Shown here: in pieces, positions 26,939-37,429 of the stretch | Position numbering within the stretch: the stretch's first letter is position 1 | Layout: each line of letters opens with the position of its first letter | NCBI GenBank assembly: GCA_002173415.2 | Contig: NHNK02000006.1 | Span: forward strand, 115,442 to 179,441 | DNA from: Marinomonas agarivorans | GTDB lineage: Bacteria; Pseudomonadota; Gammaproteobacteria; Pseudomonadales; Marinomonadaceae | Direction: 5' to 3' | Length of the DNA stretch: 64,000 nt | Made by a program: the position numbers and the translations under genes | Notes under the pieces: model-generated | The model's database searches: none | Told to the model about the DNA's origin: nothing | What the model saw: only the letters and a program-made list of their open reading frames with translations

Positions 26939-28720
26939 CTAGCTGTTTTCTCTGAATTGTTGTTGATGTAATTGAGAGTAAACCCCATTTAACGCTAACA
27001 ATTCTACATGCGTACCTCGCTCAACAATCTGACCTTGCTCTATCACCGCAATAATATCGGCTTTTTCAATAGTAGATAATCTATGGGCAATCGCAATGGT
27101 TGTTCTATCTCGCATCAGAGAATCCAACGCTTGCTGAATAGCTCGCTCTGATTCTGAGTCTAATGCTGAAGTCGCTTCATCTAAAATAAGAATCGGAGCA
27201 TTTTTAAGAATTGCTCTTGCTATCGCTATACGTTGTCGCTGGCCACCAGATAACAAGGTACCATTCTCACCGACAACAGTGTCTAAACCATGAGGTAATT
27301 TTTCGATAAAGCTCCAAGCATTGGCCGCTTTTGCGGCAAAGACAACTTCTTCATGGGTCGCACCTTGCAGACCACCATAAGCAATATTTTCACGAACTGA
27401 ACCATTAAAAATCACAATATGCTGATTCACTAAGGCGATGTTAGAGCGCAGGCCGTCTAACTCATAATCCGTAATAGCATGGTTATCGATAGTAAGAGAG
27501 CCCTGTGTAATATCATAAAAACGAGGAATCAAATTGGCGATGGTTGACTTGCCTCCACCTGACCGACCAACCAAAGCAAGCGTTTTCCCTGCCGGAACTT
27601 CTAGGTTAATATTATTTAAAACCTGTTTACTTTCGGGACTATAAGCAAAACTAACATTATTAAAGGCGATTTTTCCCGCTAATGTTTGCGCTTTCAATTT
27701 ACCTGTATCGGCTTCATTAGGGACATCTAAAAATTCAAAAATACTTTGCGCTGCCGCTAACCCTTTCTGCAAGATACTCGTTACTTCCGTTAATTGACGC
27801 ATAGGCTTACTTAACATGCCTGCTGCACCAATAAATGCAACAAAATGGCCAGCGGTCATATTACTGCTTATGGTTGGCTCTAGTGCTAACCAAATAATTG
27901 CAGCCATTGCCATGGCAACAATAAACTGCACGATCGGCACATTTAATGATTTGGTGAGTTCCATCTTTAGCTGCGAACGCAAGTTAAACTTTGAAGCTTC
28001 ATAAAAACGAGATTGTTCATACTGCTTGCCGCCAAAAATTTTAACGACCTCGTGACCTTTTATTGCCTCCGATGCAACATCCGTCACCCCGCCCATTGCA
28101 TTTTGAATACGGTGACTCAGTTTACGGAATCGCTTAGATGCATAGTTAACAATGAAACCAATAACAGGCACGATCAGCAAAAAGAACAAAGACAAACGCC
28201 AATTGGTGTATAACATAAAGGCAAATAGGCCTATCACTGTTAGCCCTTCTCTCAATATGATTCGTATGGCATGAGTTACTGAGCCGATCACTTGTTCAGT
28301 ATTAAATGTTAACTTGGAAAGCAAGCGCCCAGAAGGTTCTTTGTGAAAGTAGCTAGATGGCAAGAGGTTCAATTTATTAAACATGGCAACACGAATATCG
28401 AAAACCAACCTATTACCAATAATGGCCATGCTGTAGCCACCCAATAACGTACCAACGCCTCGAATAAAAAAGATACCTAAAATCAGTAATGGGATGAACG
28501 TCCGATCCTCAGCGAGATTGGCTCTAGCATTTTCTAGCTCTGGACTTTCTAATGTGTCAACAACGATTTGCAGCAGGTAAGCCAATGCTGGCTCCATTGC
28601 ACCATACATTAAATAGCCGATAAAGCTCAGTATAAAATAGAGCCAAGATCCTTTGGTGTAACGTAATAGTCGTCCATAAATTTTAATATCGGATGCCGAT
28701 GTAGGCTTGCGTTCTTTCAA
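26939..28720 (-). CDS. msbA: Lipid A export ABC transporter MsbA
   Basis: MsbA flips core-lipid A across the inner membrane. The 593-residue half-transporter has six membrane segments in residues 25-320 and a nucleotide-binding domain with Walker A GRSGGGKST, signature LLSGGQRQRIAIARAI and Walker B ILILDEATSALD. The start is TTG, with GGAAG eight bases upstream. Its position between hldE and waaA places lipid A export and core assembly in one unit. Confidence 0.94.
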   Translation of the reverse strand: MKERKPTSASDIKIYGRLLRYTKGSWLYFILSFIGYLMYGAMEPALAYLLQIVVDTLESPELENARANLAEDRTFIPLLILGIFFIRGVGTLLGGYSMAIIGNRLVFDIRVAMFNKLNLLPSSYFHKEPSGRLLSKLTFNTEQVIGSVTHAIRIILREGLTVIGLFAFMLYTNWRLSLFFLLIVPVIGFIVNYASKRFRKLSHRIQNAMGGVTDVASEAIKGHEVVKIFGGKQYEQSRFYEASKFNLRSQLKMELTKSLNVPIVQFIVAMAMAAIIWLALEPTISSNMTAGHFVAFIGAAGMLSKPMRQLTEVTSILQKGLAAAQSIFEFLDVPNEADTGKLKAQTLAGKIAFNNVSFAYSPESKQVLNNINLEVPAGKTLALVGRSGGGKSTIANLIPRFYDITQGSLTIDNHAITDYELDGLRSNIALVNQHIVIFNGSVRENIAYGGLQGATHEEVVFAAKAANAWSFIEKLPHGLDTVVGENGTLLSGGQRQRIAIARAILKNAPILILDEATSALDSESERAIQQALDSLMRDRTTIAIAHRLSTIEKADIIAVIEQGQIVERGTHVELLALNGVYSQLHQQQFRENS

Positions 28721-28763
28721 TGGTTTACTTCCATACAGACTAGACTAACAATACAAATCAATG

Positions 28764-30197
28764 TCATTCACTCGCATTTACTTTTTCAATAATAGAGGTT
28801 GTCGAATAGCCATCAACAAACGTCAGCACTTTTACTTCCCCACCGTTGCCAAGTACATGATCTGCTCCAACAATGGCATCAATTTCATAATCGCCTCCTT
28901 TTACAAGTACATCTGGCGATAACGCCTTGATAATTTTCTCTGGTGTATCCTCGTCAAACCAAGTCACCCAATCGATTGCACCAACACCTTCCAATACGGC
29001 CATGCGGTGTTGTAAATCATTAATTGGACGCAACTCTCCTTTTAGCCTTTTAACTGACGCATCCGTATTTACTGCAACAATAAGACGATCACCCAAAGCT
29101 TTTGCTTGCTTCATGTAAGCAATGTGTCCCGGATGCAAAATATCAAAGCAACCATTAGTAAACACGATTTTTTCACCATTTAGTTGGGCAAGTTTTAGTT
29201 GTTCGAGTAGCTCTTCGGGCGATAAAACGCCAAAGTTTGTAGTGCGAGTACGAGCATACATTAAGGCCTCTAATTGCTGAGCGGTTATTGACGCTGTCCC
29301 TAGTTTGCCAATCACATAACCAGCCGCTTGGTTTGCATAGTCAACCGCATCGACAAAGCGCTTACTGGTAGTATAAACTGCTGTTAAGGCAGAAATAACC
29401 GTATCACCGGCACCTGTCACATCAAACACTTCTTTTGCTGCTGTCGCTAGAAAGAAAGGCGGTTTATCCGCTTCAAACAAAACTAACCCGTCTTCTCCTC
29501 GGGTTACCAGCAAGGCTTGCCAACCAAACGCTTTACGTAACGCCTCACCTTTTTCAAGAAGCTCTTGCTCTGTGTTACATTTACCGACAATTAATTCAAA
29601 TTCAAGTAAGTTGGGTTTAACTAACGTAGCCCCTTCATAAATAGAAAAATCTTTGCCCTTTGGATCAATAAAGGAAGGAACACCAATCCTATTAACGATA
29701 GAAATTAATTCTCTTACATTTACCAACGTCCCTTTTGCGTAATCAGAAAAGATAACCGCATCCGCTTCTCTCGCAGCCAAGCTGACAACGTCATTGAGCC
29801 CATCATTTTGTTCAAACTCAGCAAAACTTTCTTCGAAGTCCATTCGGATTAATTGTTGATGACGACTCATTAGCCGAAGTTTGGTAATGGTTGGACATGT
29901 ATCACTGACAACAAATTGACACGCAACGCCAGCTTTCTCCAAACAAGAGGTTAACGCTTCAGCATTTTCATCATTCCCCACAATACCAGCCAAGGTCACT
30001 TTAACTCCTAGCTGTGCCAAACCAAGGGCCACATTTGCAGCGCCTCCTGGACGGTCTTCAATATTGGATATTTTTACTACTTGCACAGGAGCTTCTGGCG
30101 ATATGCGTGAAGTGCCTCCATGCCAATATCGGTCAAGCATGACATCACCAACGACCAGAATATGTTTATCTTGAAAGTTAAGATAGGAAGAGTTCAT
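28764..30197 (-). CDS. hldE: Bifunctional heptose 7-phosphate kinase / heptose 1-phosphate adenylyltransferase HldE
   Basis: HldE makes ADP-D-glycero-D-manno-heptose for the LPS inner core, phosphorylating heptose 7-phosphate and then adenylylating the 1-phosphate. The N-terminal half is a PfkB-type kinase (RPGGAANVALGLAQLG near residue 50, catalytic DVTGAGDTV near residue 265); the C-terminal half is a cytidylyltransferase-like domain with TNGCFDILHPGHI (about 348-360). The 477-residue length is that of the fused form. It is divergent from the AGE-family gene, with 95 bases between. Confidence 0.96.
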   Translation of the reverse strand: MNSSYLNFQDKHILVVGDVMLDRYWHGGTSRISPEAPVQVVKISNIEDRPGGAANVALGLAQLGVKVTLAGIVGNDENAEALTSCLEKAGVACQFVVSDTCPTITKLRLMSRHQQLIRMDFEESFAEFEQNDGLNDVVSLAAREADAVIFSDYAKGTLVNVRELISIVNRIGVPSFIDPKGKDFSIYEGATLVKPNLLEFELIVGKCNTEQELLEKGEALRKAFGWQALLVTRGEDGLVLFEADKPPFFLATAAKEVFDVTGAGDTVISALTAVYTTSKRFVDAVDYANQAAGYVIGKLGTASITAQQLEALMYARTRTTNFGVLSPEELLEQLKLAQLNGEKIVFTNGCFDILHPGHIAYMKQAKALGDRLIVAVNTDASVKRLKGELRPINDLQHRMAVLEGVGAIDWVTWFDEDTPEKIIKALSPDVLVKGGDYEIDAIVGADHVLGNGGEVKVLTFVDGYSTTSIIEKVNASE

Positions 30198-30292
30198 AAT
30201 ATAATAAAGCGTAAGGTCCGTTTTTGGGACGGTTATCTTACCATAGGAAACTTTTCAGTTGGATATAATGACAACAATAAGGCCTACTATTA

Positions 30293-31465
30293 ATGACAGA
30301 CGATTACATAAAGCGATGCCATCACTTTATATTCAACAAACTGCTAACAAAATGGGCTGATTTCGGCATAAACAAGGAGTTTGGTTACAGCGTAGAAAGT
30401 TTAACAACAAAATGGCAAGTAAACCCAACAGGCCGGATTCGATTACTTACCCAATGCCGCCAACTCTATACATTCTCACATGCTTATTTACTCACAAAAG
30501 ACCCTAAGTGGTTAGCTGTTTTAAAACCGCTCTATAGTTTTATTGTGGAAAATTATGTTATTTCACTAACGGAACACGATATTGCAGGAAGCAAGTCTAA
30601 TACAAAGATACGCTGGCGTTTCTCTCTTGATGACAATTTAGCGCCTTTGGATGATTCAAGCGATGCTTACGCTTTGGCTTTTGTTTTACTGTCTTTTAGT
30701 TTTTATTACCAAGTCACCCAAGACGAATCAGCAATTAGTTATATTGAGCAAACGGATTCATTTCTCAACACCTATATGTCATCTGAGCAAGGTGGTTTTT
30801 ACGAAACCTACCCTGTTGATAAAAGCATGTTACGCAGGCAAAACCCACACATGCATCTCTTAGAAGGGTATATTGCAGCCTATCAAGTATTGAAGAAGTC
30901 GAAATACAAAGATCGAATTATTGCTCTGCTTGAGCTACTCAAGACACACTTTTTTGATGCAACAAGCCAAAGTTTAATTGAGTTTTTTAACAATAATTGG
31001 CAGCCCGATCAAAAAGAAGGCCACAAGATTGAACCGGGGCACCACTTCGAATGGGTATGGTTACTTCACCAAGCATATAAAATACATGACGACGAAAGCT
31101 ATCTATCGATTGCATCGCATTTATGGGAAAAAGCGTGTGAAGAAGGGTTTGATCCTAAGGGCGGTATTTACAACCAAATTCATGCCCATTTAAATGGGGT
31201 AATTGATAGAGAAAAACGTATTTGGCCAATAACAGAATATATAAAAGCTATTTGCGTTCAATGTGACCACGAGACTAGTTTAAAACGCCTCAAGGGTGCT
31301 CTGGATTTTATGTTCGAACATTATTTGCTAGATGATGGAAGCTGGAATGAATACCTTGATGGAGGCAATCAAGCCAAAGACTACCCTCTACCGGGCACAA
31401 CCAGTTACCATATATTTCTAGGGTTTGCGGAATTACTAAATTGGCACAACAACCAACATAACTAA
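30293..31465 (+). CDS. AGE-family sugar epimerase/isomerase
   Basis: The 390-residue protein belongs to the N-acylglucosamine 2-epimerase / aldose-ketose isomerase superfamily, an (alpha/alpha)6 barrel. Recognisable segments are RLLTQCRQLYTFSHAYL (about residues 45-61), RRQNPHMHLLEGYIAA with the catalytic-type His (about 182-197), KIEPGHHFEWVWLL (about 244-257) and RIWPITEYIKA near residue 313. These resemble mannose isomerase/YihS-type members as much as true epimerases, so the substrate is open. It precedes hldD and waaF by a short gap, which suggests that it supplies a sugar for the LPS core or surface glycan; this is inference. Confidence 0.8.
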   Translation: MTDDYIKRCHHFIFNKLLTKWADFGINKEFGYSVESLTTKWQVNPTGRIRLLTQCRQLYTFSHAYLLTKDPKWLAVLKPLYSFIVENYVISLTEHDIAGSKSNTKIRWRFSLDDNLAPLDDSSDAYALAFVLLSFSFYYQVTQDESAISYIEQTDSFLNTYMSSEQGGFYETYPVDKSMLRRQNPHMHLLEGYIAAYQVLKKSKYKDRIIALLELLKTHFFDATSQSLIEFFNNNWQPDQKEGHKIEPGHHFEWVWLLHQAYKIHDDESYLSIASHLWEKACEEGFDPKGGIYNQIHAHLNGVIDREKRIWPITEYIKAICVQCDHETSLKRLKGALDFMFEHYLLDDGSWNEYLDGGNQAKDYPLPGTTSYHIFLGFAELLNWHNNQHN

Positions 31466-31502
31466 TTCTATTTTTTAATTTTTCAAAGGTTTAGATTTTT
31501 AC

Positions 31503-32465
31503 ATGTACATAGTCACTGGCGGTGCAGGCTTTATTGGCAGCAATATTATTAAGGCTCTTAATGAGCGTGGAATTGACGACATTCTTCTGGTTGACGATTT
31601 AACAGATGGGAAGAAATGTCTCAATTTAAGCGATCTCAATATCGCTGATTATATGGATATGTATGATTTTCTAGAGAAGGTAAAACAAGGCGCTTTAGCT
31701 ATAAAAGTGACCGCTATTTTTCATGAAGGAGCTTGCTCTGCAACAACAGAATGGAATGGAAAATATGTCATGGATGTAAATTATCAATATTCAAAAGTGC
31801 TATTGCATTACTGTTTGGATAAAAAAATCCCCTTCTCTTATGCTTCTTCTGCTTCTGTTTATGGCTCAGGCCCTATTTTTAAAGAGCAAAGAAGCCACGA
31901 AAAACCGATTAATATGTATGCATACTCAAAATTCCAATTTGATCAGTATGTTAGAAACATACTGCCCAAGGCTGAATCACAAGTGGTAGGGTTTCGTTAC
32001 TTTAATGTTTATGGCCCTAGAGAACAGCATAAAGGCAGTATGGCCAGCGTTGCCTTTCATTTACGTAACCAAATTTTAAACGGTGAGAATCCCAAGCTAT
32101 TTGGTGCTTATGACGGCTATGAAGCTGGCGGACAAAGCCGCGACTTTATTTATGTAGAGGATTTAGTCGCAGCAAAAGTATGGTTTTTAGATCAAGCATT
32201 AAGTAATAACAACCTATCCGATATTTATAACTTAGGAACGGGTAAAGCAGAACCGTTTAAAACCATTGCCACTAGCGTTATTCAACACTATGGCAAAGGT
32301 GAAATTGAATTTATTGATTTCCCTGAGCATCTGAAAGGCGCGTACCAAAGCTTTACTCAAGCAGATATTAGTAAGTTAAGAGCAGCGGGCTATACAGGTT
32401 CATTTAGAAACTTGGCGACAGGCGTTAGCGATTATATGACATGGTTGGATAAACAGAGTGGCTAA
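31503..32465 (+). CDS. hldD: ADP-L-glycero-D-manno-heptose 6-epimerase HldD
   Basis: HldD converts ADP-D-glycero- to ADP-L-glycero-D-manno-heptose, the donor for WaaC/WaaF. The 320-residue short-chain dehydrogenase-type epimerase has the NAD(P)-binding motif GGAGFIGSN at residues 6-14, the catalytic YAYSK near residue 140 and [11 protein letters not shown] near residue 168. Its end overlaps the waaF start by eight bases, so the donor-making and donor-using enzymes are coupled. Confidence 0.96.
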   Translation: MYIVTGGAGFIGSNIIKALNERGIDDILLVDDLTDGKKCLNLSDLNIADYMDMYDFLEKVKQGALAIKVTAIFHEGACSATTEWNGKYVMDVNYQYSKVLLHYCLDKKIPFSYASSASVYGSGPIFKEQRSHEKPINMYAYSKFQFDQYVRNILPKAESQVVGFRYFNVYGPREQHKGSMASVAFHLRNQILNGENPKLFGAYDGYEAGGQSRDFIYVEDLVAAKVWFLDQALSNNNLSDIYNLGTGKAEPFKTIATSVIQHYGKGEIEFIDFPEHLKGAYQSFTQADISKLRAAGYTGSFRNLATGVSDYMTWLDKQSG

Positions 32466-33495
32466 GTATTTAATTATCGGCCCTTCTTGGGTGGGCGACA
32501 TGGTGATGGCAAACAGCTTATTTAAGCAAATTTGCCAAAATGATAAAGAAGCCATCATTGATGTGATTGGGCCTGCCTGGTCAGCAGCCATTCTTGATCG
32601 AATGCCAGAAGTGAGAAACAGCATCACACTCGACACAAAACATGGCGAGTGGGGTATCGCCACAAGAAGACAATTAGGCAAGTCACTGCAAGCCGAGCAA
32701 TACGACAAAAGCATCATTCTCCCAAGATCTTGGAAATCTGCATTGGTACCCTTTTTTGCCAAGATAAAACACCGCATCGGTTTTCATGGTGAACAACGCT
32801 ATTTTCTACTGAATGAACGCCGTAAATTAGACAAAAAAATCTTAAATCAGACAGTAAAACGCTTTACTTCATTAGGCCTTTCCTTTGACCAAGCCTACCC
32901 GCCAACTACGGAAAATATGCCCTTTCCTCAACTAACAATCGATAAAGAAAATTTAGTAACTTTATATGAGAAGTTTTCTTTAGATGAAAATAAACCTGCT
33001 GTTTGCCTAATGCCAGGCGCAGAATATGGCCCATCTAAACAATGGCCACTCCAATATTTTCGAGAAGTTGCTCAGCACTTTATTGATAAAAATTACCAAG
33101 TATGGGTACTAGGTGGTCCTAAAGATAAGCAGGATGGTGACAAAATTGTTAATGGTTTAAACAATGATATAGCCATTAACTTGTGCGGAAAAACCGCATT
33201 AGTGGATACTGTCGACTTGCTGAGTGCAGCAGAACTTGCCATCAGCAATGATTCAGGCTTAATGCACGTTGCAGCGGCGGTAAACACGCATGTTCATGCG
33301 CTTTATGGTTCAACTAGTGAAAAGTTCACTCCACCACTAACGGAGAAAAAGACCATACACAATTTGCACTTGGACTGCTCCCCTTGTTTTAAGAGAACTT
33401 GCCCGCTTGGACATACGGATTGTCAGAAAAAACTAGAGCCGAAAATTGTTATTGATAAAGTAAATAAAAATTTACGTTTCAGCAGTAATATTTAA
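32458..33495 (+). CDS. waaF: ADP-heptose:LPS heptosyltransferase II WaaF
   Basis: WaaF adds the second heptose to the LPS inner core. The 345-residue family 9 glycosyltransferase begins with [15 protein letters not shown], and has [15 protein letters not shown] in the donor-binding domain and [14 protein letters not shown] near residue 263. The start is GTG inside the end of hldD. The gene converges on the O-antigen-ligase-like gene, and the two coding ends overlap by 24 bases. Confidence 0.95.
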   Translation: MAKYLIIGPSWVGDMVMANSLFKQICQNDKEAIIDVIGPAWSAAILDRMPEVRNSITLDTKHGEWGIATRRQLGKSLQAEQYDKSIILPRSWKSALVPFFAKIKHRIGFHGEQRYFLLNERRKLDKKILNQTVKRFTSLGLSFDQAYPPTTENMPFPQLTIDKENLVTLYEKFSLDENKPAVCLMPGAEYGPSKQWPLQYFREVAQHFIDKNYQVWVLGGPKDKQDGDKIVNGLNNDIAINLCGKTALVDTVDLLSAAELAISNDSGLMHVAAAVNTHVHALYGSTSEKFTPPLTEKKTIHNLHLDCSPCFKRTCPLGHTDCQKKLEPKIVIDKVNKNLRFSSNI

Positions 33496-34728
33496 CTGTC
33501 CTCGTTCCGCTACTCGTAACGCAGCCCAAAAATACACTACTGGAAAAGTGTACATCATTATGCCTGTATTATGGCTAAACATAGACTGAGTGAGTGCAAA
33601 GTCCATATAGCAAAGAGGAATTACTGCACCTCCTACAGCGTAAGCTTTGACCGACCAATTGCGTTCATATTGCTTTGCTTTCGCCAAAAAAAGTTTTAAT
33701 GGAGCGAGATAAGCCATCAACAGAAAAAATAAACCAATAACACCTTTAAGGGCCAGTGTGTCTAAATACTCATTATGCGCATGACCAAACCGTCCGACAT
33801 CAGGGTGCACCAATTCCTGTTCAATCAAGCGAATACGAAGTTCTTCACTGTTATGCTCACCTACACCAATAAGAGGCGACTCTTGGAACATATATAGCGC
33901 AGTTTTCCACATTTCAAAGCGTAAACCAACAGAAGTACTTTTCTGGCCTTGTTGATAATCAACTACATTACTGTATGCCTGAGCTATTCGATTTTGCACT
34001 CCAGTTTGAGGTGTAATTCCTATGATAAGAACGGCACAAAGCAGTATAGATATTGCTACTATCATTTGCTTTCTAGGAATTAGGGTATGGCTCTGCCAAA
34101 AAATGAAAACAGACACCATAATAATAGCAATCCATCCACCTCGAGTGCCGGATAGAAGAGAAGCACCTACACCCAAAAAACAAGCACAAATAGCCAATAC
34201 CGACATCGCATATTGCTTTCTTGCATAAAAAAATAGTGAGGCTGATAAGGATAACAACCCTAATAACACAGCTATATTACCAAAAATAATAGGATTTTCT
34301 GCGCCATGAGAACGGTCATAACCTAAAAAAAATCGCTCATAACAAGCAAGACCAAAGGTTAAAATAGAACCAGTAATAACACCGTACCACAAAATTTTTT
34401 CAAAGTTTAAAAGAGGTGATCGTAAAAGAAATAATAGGACAATGAGTGCTAAAAGAAATCGGAGAGGGTTATCAAAATCCCTAATGGCAAAAGCATCAAA
34501 AAAAATAAGACAACAAGCACTTAAAAAATAAGAAAAAAAGCTAACAAGAAGTGCTTTATCACTTTTACCTAACTTATATTGACTTGGTTGAAAGAAAAAA
34601 AATAGGGCAAGGATAAAAATTATTGCGGTAGTGGGTTGATACCCTTTAGGCAGACTAATTGCAAAAACAAAAGTCAAAGCAGCAAACAACCAAGCTACAT
34701 AGTATAAATATTTTGGTGAAATAATCAT
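33472..34728 (-). CDS. O-antigen ligase family protein (WaaL-like)
   Basis: The 418-residue polytopic protein has about ten to twelve membrane segments and a large loop (about residues 235-330) carrying LRFEMWKTALYMFQESPLIGVG and HAHNEYLDTLALKGVIGL, the Wzy_C/O-antigen ligase signature. Such enzymes join O-antigen or another glycan to lipid A-core at the periplasmic face. I chose the ATG at 34728; longer forms would start inside the upstream glycosyltransferase gene. No clear ribosome site is seen. Whether it is WaaL or a Wzy-like polymerase cannot be settled by sequence alone. Confidence 0.82.
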   Translation of the reverse strand: MIISPKYLYYVAWLFAALTFVFAISLPKGYQPTTAIIFILALFFFFQPSQYKLGKSDKALLVSFFSYFLSACCLIFFDAFAIRDFDNPLRFLLALIVLLFLLRSPLLNFEKILWYGVITGSILTFGLACYERFFLGYDRSHGAENPIIFGNIAVLLGLLSLSASLFFYARKQYAMSVLAICACFLGVGASLLSGTRGGWIAIIMVSVFIFWQSHTLIPRKQMIVAISILLCAVLIIGITPQTGVQNRIAQAYSNVVDYQQGQKSTSVGLRFEMWKTALYMFQESPLIGVGEHNSEELRIRLIEQELVHPDVGRFGHAHNEYLDTLALKGVIGLFFLLMAYLAPLKLFLAKAKQYERNWSVKAYAVGGAVIPLCYMDFALTQSMFSHNTGIMMYTFPVVYFWAALRVAERGQLNITAET

Positions 34729-34745
34729 AAGTAAATTTTTATCTA

Positions 34746-35537
34746 TTAAGGAAGTAATCTGTATTGATCTAGACCTAGCTCGCAACGAGTCAGACTATTT
34801 TCGATTGTATTCTGCAAAATCAAATCATTTTCGTCTAATTGAGCTCTAGTATTTTCTTCGTGATATAAATGATAGCCAACTGCTGCAAACTTTAAATATA
34901 TGCGTTGCCTACCAAGATTTAACAATCGAATAACTAATTCACTATCCTCTCGCCCCCATCCTTCAAATTCTTCGTTAAATCCATTAACGGCAAACAAATC
35001 GCTTTTCCAAAGGCCAAAGTTGCACGACCGTGTAGATATATCACTATTCCACACGCGCGAAAATATATTACTCATATAAGGATTTGAAATTGTATTTTTT
35101 CTATTTTTCACCCCTGTAGAAAAGAAACTTGGTAAAAGGTTATCATCTAGGACTTTCTGACTTCTGGCTTTGTTTAACTTTACTCTACCACCTTGTATAA
35201 AATAACCATCTTTTGCCGATCGAATATGATCTTTAATAAAATCCGGATGTAAAATAATATCGCCATCAATGTAAATTATGTATTCAGTGGATGTCCGTAG
35301 CGCTGCTTGATTTCGACTCTTAGCGGCTCTAAAACCCTTATCTTCTTGCCAAGAATGGATCAAAGGAACTGGGAAATTTTTTGCAATTTCTTGTATAGCT
35401 GTTTTTGTATCAGACCTTGATCCATCATCAGCAACAATAACTTCATTTGGTAAAACAGTTTGTTTCTCAACACTTTTTAAAACAGCAACCAGTGCGTCTT
35501 TCCAGTTATAAGTTGTAATAATTAACGATACTTTCAT
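34746..35537 (-). CDS. Family 2 glycosyltransferase
   Basis: The 263-residue GT-A protein has VSLIITTYNWKDAL at the N terminus, ADDGSRSDT near residue 36, the metal-binding DGD in IYIDGDIILHP (about 90-100) and the C-terminal GWGREDSELVIRL, as in the galactosyltransferase-like branch of family 2. It probably extends the LPS outer core. The ATG overlaps the stop of the preceding glycosyltransferase gene (ATGA), so the two are coupled. Donor and acceptor are unknown. Confidence 0.85.
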   Translation of the reverse strand: MKVSLIITTYNWKDALVAVLKSVEKQTVLPNEVIVADDGSRSDTKTAIQEIAKNFPVPLIHSWQEDKGFRAAKSRNQAALRTSTEYIIYIDGDIILHPDFIKDHIRSAKDGYFIQGGRVKLNKARSQKVLDDNLLPSFFSTGVKNRKNTISNPYMSNIFSRVWNSDISTRSCNFGLWKSDLFAVNGFNEEFEGWGREDSELVIRLLNLGRQRIYLKFAAVGYHLYHEENTRAQLDENDLILQNTIENSLTRCELGLDQYRLLP

Positions 35538-36319
35538 TCATCATTCCCACGATAGTTTCTAAGCCATAGATCAATATATTTTACAAATGTGGAGTGCATA
35601 CCTAACCAAGCCAGAATAAAACCGTGTTTACCATCTAAAAAACCAAGTTTAAAAATGTACATCCTTACAAAACACCCCCAAGCATGAAATAAGGCTGTGG
35701 CTAAACTTGGATATTTTCGCCCTTCTCGTTGGTCGGACCAAGCCTTAATGTAACCAGTAGTTTTCTCTATATAATGATGCACATTCTCATACGTATCATG
35801 CAGCAAATATCCATTCTTAATTTTGTTAATAGTAATATCTTTAGGCACTATAACCTTTTCATGAACAAGCGCATCATTGTATTGAGTCAGTTCACGTGGG
35901 TAGAGTCTTACTATCCAATCAGGGGACCAACCAGAGAATTTAATATACTTACCAAATGCCTTGCTCAAGCGATTTACTTTATAGCAAACGTTTAAATGGC
36001 TTGTTTTCACTACTTTTAGAATTTCTGAGCGCAAGGTTTCTGTGACTTGCTCGTCAGCATCAAGAACAAGAATCCAATCACATGTTGCGTAAGATTGCGC
36101 TAGACGTCTTTGATGACCAAAACCTTTCCAGTCTGTATTTTGATAAATCTTGGAAGTGTACTTTTTCGCAATGGATAATGTTGCATCACTACTACCAGAA
36201 TCAAGTATGACAATTTCATCAACCCATCCAGTAACAGAATCAAGGCAGTGTTGTAGTTTTTGCTCTTCATTTTTCACTATCATAACGACACTGATAGTGC
36301 TAGTGCGGTCAGGCATCAT
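35534..36319 (-). CDS. WaaE/KdtX-type LPS core glycosyltransferase (family 2)
   Basis: The 261-residue GT-A protein carries SVVMIVKNEEQKLQHCLDSV, VDEIVILDSGSSDAT, TDWKGFGHQRRLA and WILVLDADEQV, the pattern of WaaE-like beta-1,4-glucosyltransferases acting on the first core heptose. The hydrophobic C-terminal third probably lies against the membrane. A GAGGT ribosome site precedes two adjacent ATG codons. It is the first gene of the minus-strand group ending with the O-antigen-ligase-like gene. Confidence 0.85.
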   Translation of the reverse strand: MMPDRTSTISVVMIVKNEEQKLQHCLDSVTGWVDEIVILDSGSSDATLSIAKKYTSKIYQNTDWKGFGHQRRLAQSYATCDWILVLDADEQVTETLRSEILKVVKTSHLNVCYKVNRLSKAFGKYIKFSGWSPDWIVRLYPRELTQYNDALVHEKVIVPKDITINKIKNGYLLHDTYENVHHYIEKTTGYIKAWSDQREGRKYPSLATALFHAWGCFVRMYIFKLGFLDGKHGFILAWLGMHSTFVKYIDLWLRNYRGNDE

Positions 36320-36507
36320 TACCTCAAAACATTGAAAACATTTAAATTACACAGAAGAACTGCTTGGGACAGATATGGTAATGTAGAATAACAGAGCCGG
36401 CAAGAAATTACAGTTTCGCAGGAAGTAAAGAAGAGATATAAAAAAGGCTCTGTACACAAAGTAAGTACACTTTACGTACAGATACCACGAAAGAAGTTCT
36501 AGCGCTT

Positions 36508-37164
36508 TTAATTAGCCAAAGAAATCTCTCTGATTTTTAGGGTTTGGCTTTGTCCTTTTTTCAGACGAAGCACACATAAAATAAGTAATTCCAATGCCGC
36601 AAACAATATTAGCGAATAACCCAAAAGCTCTGTGCTTTCTTCGACAATGTTTTTGACACTACGGAAGTAAACATATTGCTCTCCCATAACACTCTGCCAA
36701 AACACACCTCTCCCCATCAAACGTGAAAACACAAGCGTTACAACCAAACCACACATCAAGAAGCCATTACTCATAGAGTGGGAGTAACTTACTACAGCAG
36801 AATTGATTGATGTACGTACACGCCACAAATACCATGCTGTAGATAGAAGCACGATCGAAACCAACGTTTGCCACGCACCATCAAATACAAATTTGTCTAA
36901 ATAAATATCTGATTCACGAATAAACATCATCAGCATAAGAGCAAACAAGCCTATGCTGACAGGTTTTAGTTGTTTATTGATTTGAGCCGCAAGCCAAAAT
37001 AGTAATGCGCTCGATAAGATGAATGTAGTTTGTAAATTTTCTGTTAATGAGTACTCACTATATTGGCTCTCAATACCTAAAGAGAAGCCTTCCAGTGAAA
37101 TAATATGAGCCAAAGTAAACGTAAATAAAACATAGAAAACAAACCTAAAAAGTAGGTATAGCAT
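36508..37164 (-). CDS. Uncharacterised membrane protein
   Basis: I do not recognise this 218-residue protein. It has about six hydrophobic segments (near residues 4-22, 47-62, 70-84, 100-116, 134-150 and 178-198) separated by short loops, with a lysine-rich C-terminal tail. A GGAGG ribosome site stands six bases before the ATG, so it looks genuine. It is divergent from the desaturase gene across 265 bases that presumably hold both promoters, so regulation might be shared. No function is proposed. Confidence 0.7.
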   Translation of the reverse strand: MLYLLFRFVFYVLFTFTLAHIISLEGFSLGIESQYSEYSLTENLQTTFILSSALLFWLAAQINKQLKPVSIGLFALMLMMFIRESDIYLDKFVFDGAWQTLVSIVLLSTAWYLWRVRTSINSAVVSYSHSMSNGFLMCGLVVTLVFSRLMGRGVFWQSVMGEQYVYFRSVKNIVEESTELLGYSLILFAALELLILCVLRLKKGQSQTLKIREISLAN

Positions 37165-37429
37165 ACAGCGCCTCCAAAAATACTATTCCGGTAATTTTCT
37201 ACAATATGAAATGGAAAAGCTTTAGTTAGAACGATCGATCCACTTTTGTTTGCATTTTCATGACACTTTCTTTCAAGAATACAAAAAGTTACATCAATAA
37301 AGACTAAAACCAGCAAAACTTGCAAAAAAAGCGTATGAAAAAAGCAAAAAAGTAGACTTGAAGGAAAAATACACAAATAATGACGATTCAAACCTTTGAC
37401 AAGTAAAACGTTTTAACGGGAATAAAATA

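Noticed and set aside
36320-36507. Repeated GTAC motifs near 36450-36480 as a terminator
   Set aside because: The pairs are short, the spacing gives no stable stem and there is no T-tract.
37077-37391. Minus-strand frame of 104 codons rich in Phe and Leu
   Set aside because: It overlaps the better-supported 218-residue membrane protein in another frame and extends into AT-rich promoter sequence; the apparent hydrophobicity is compositional.
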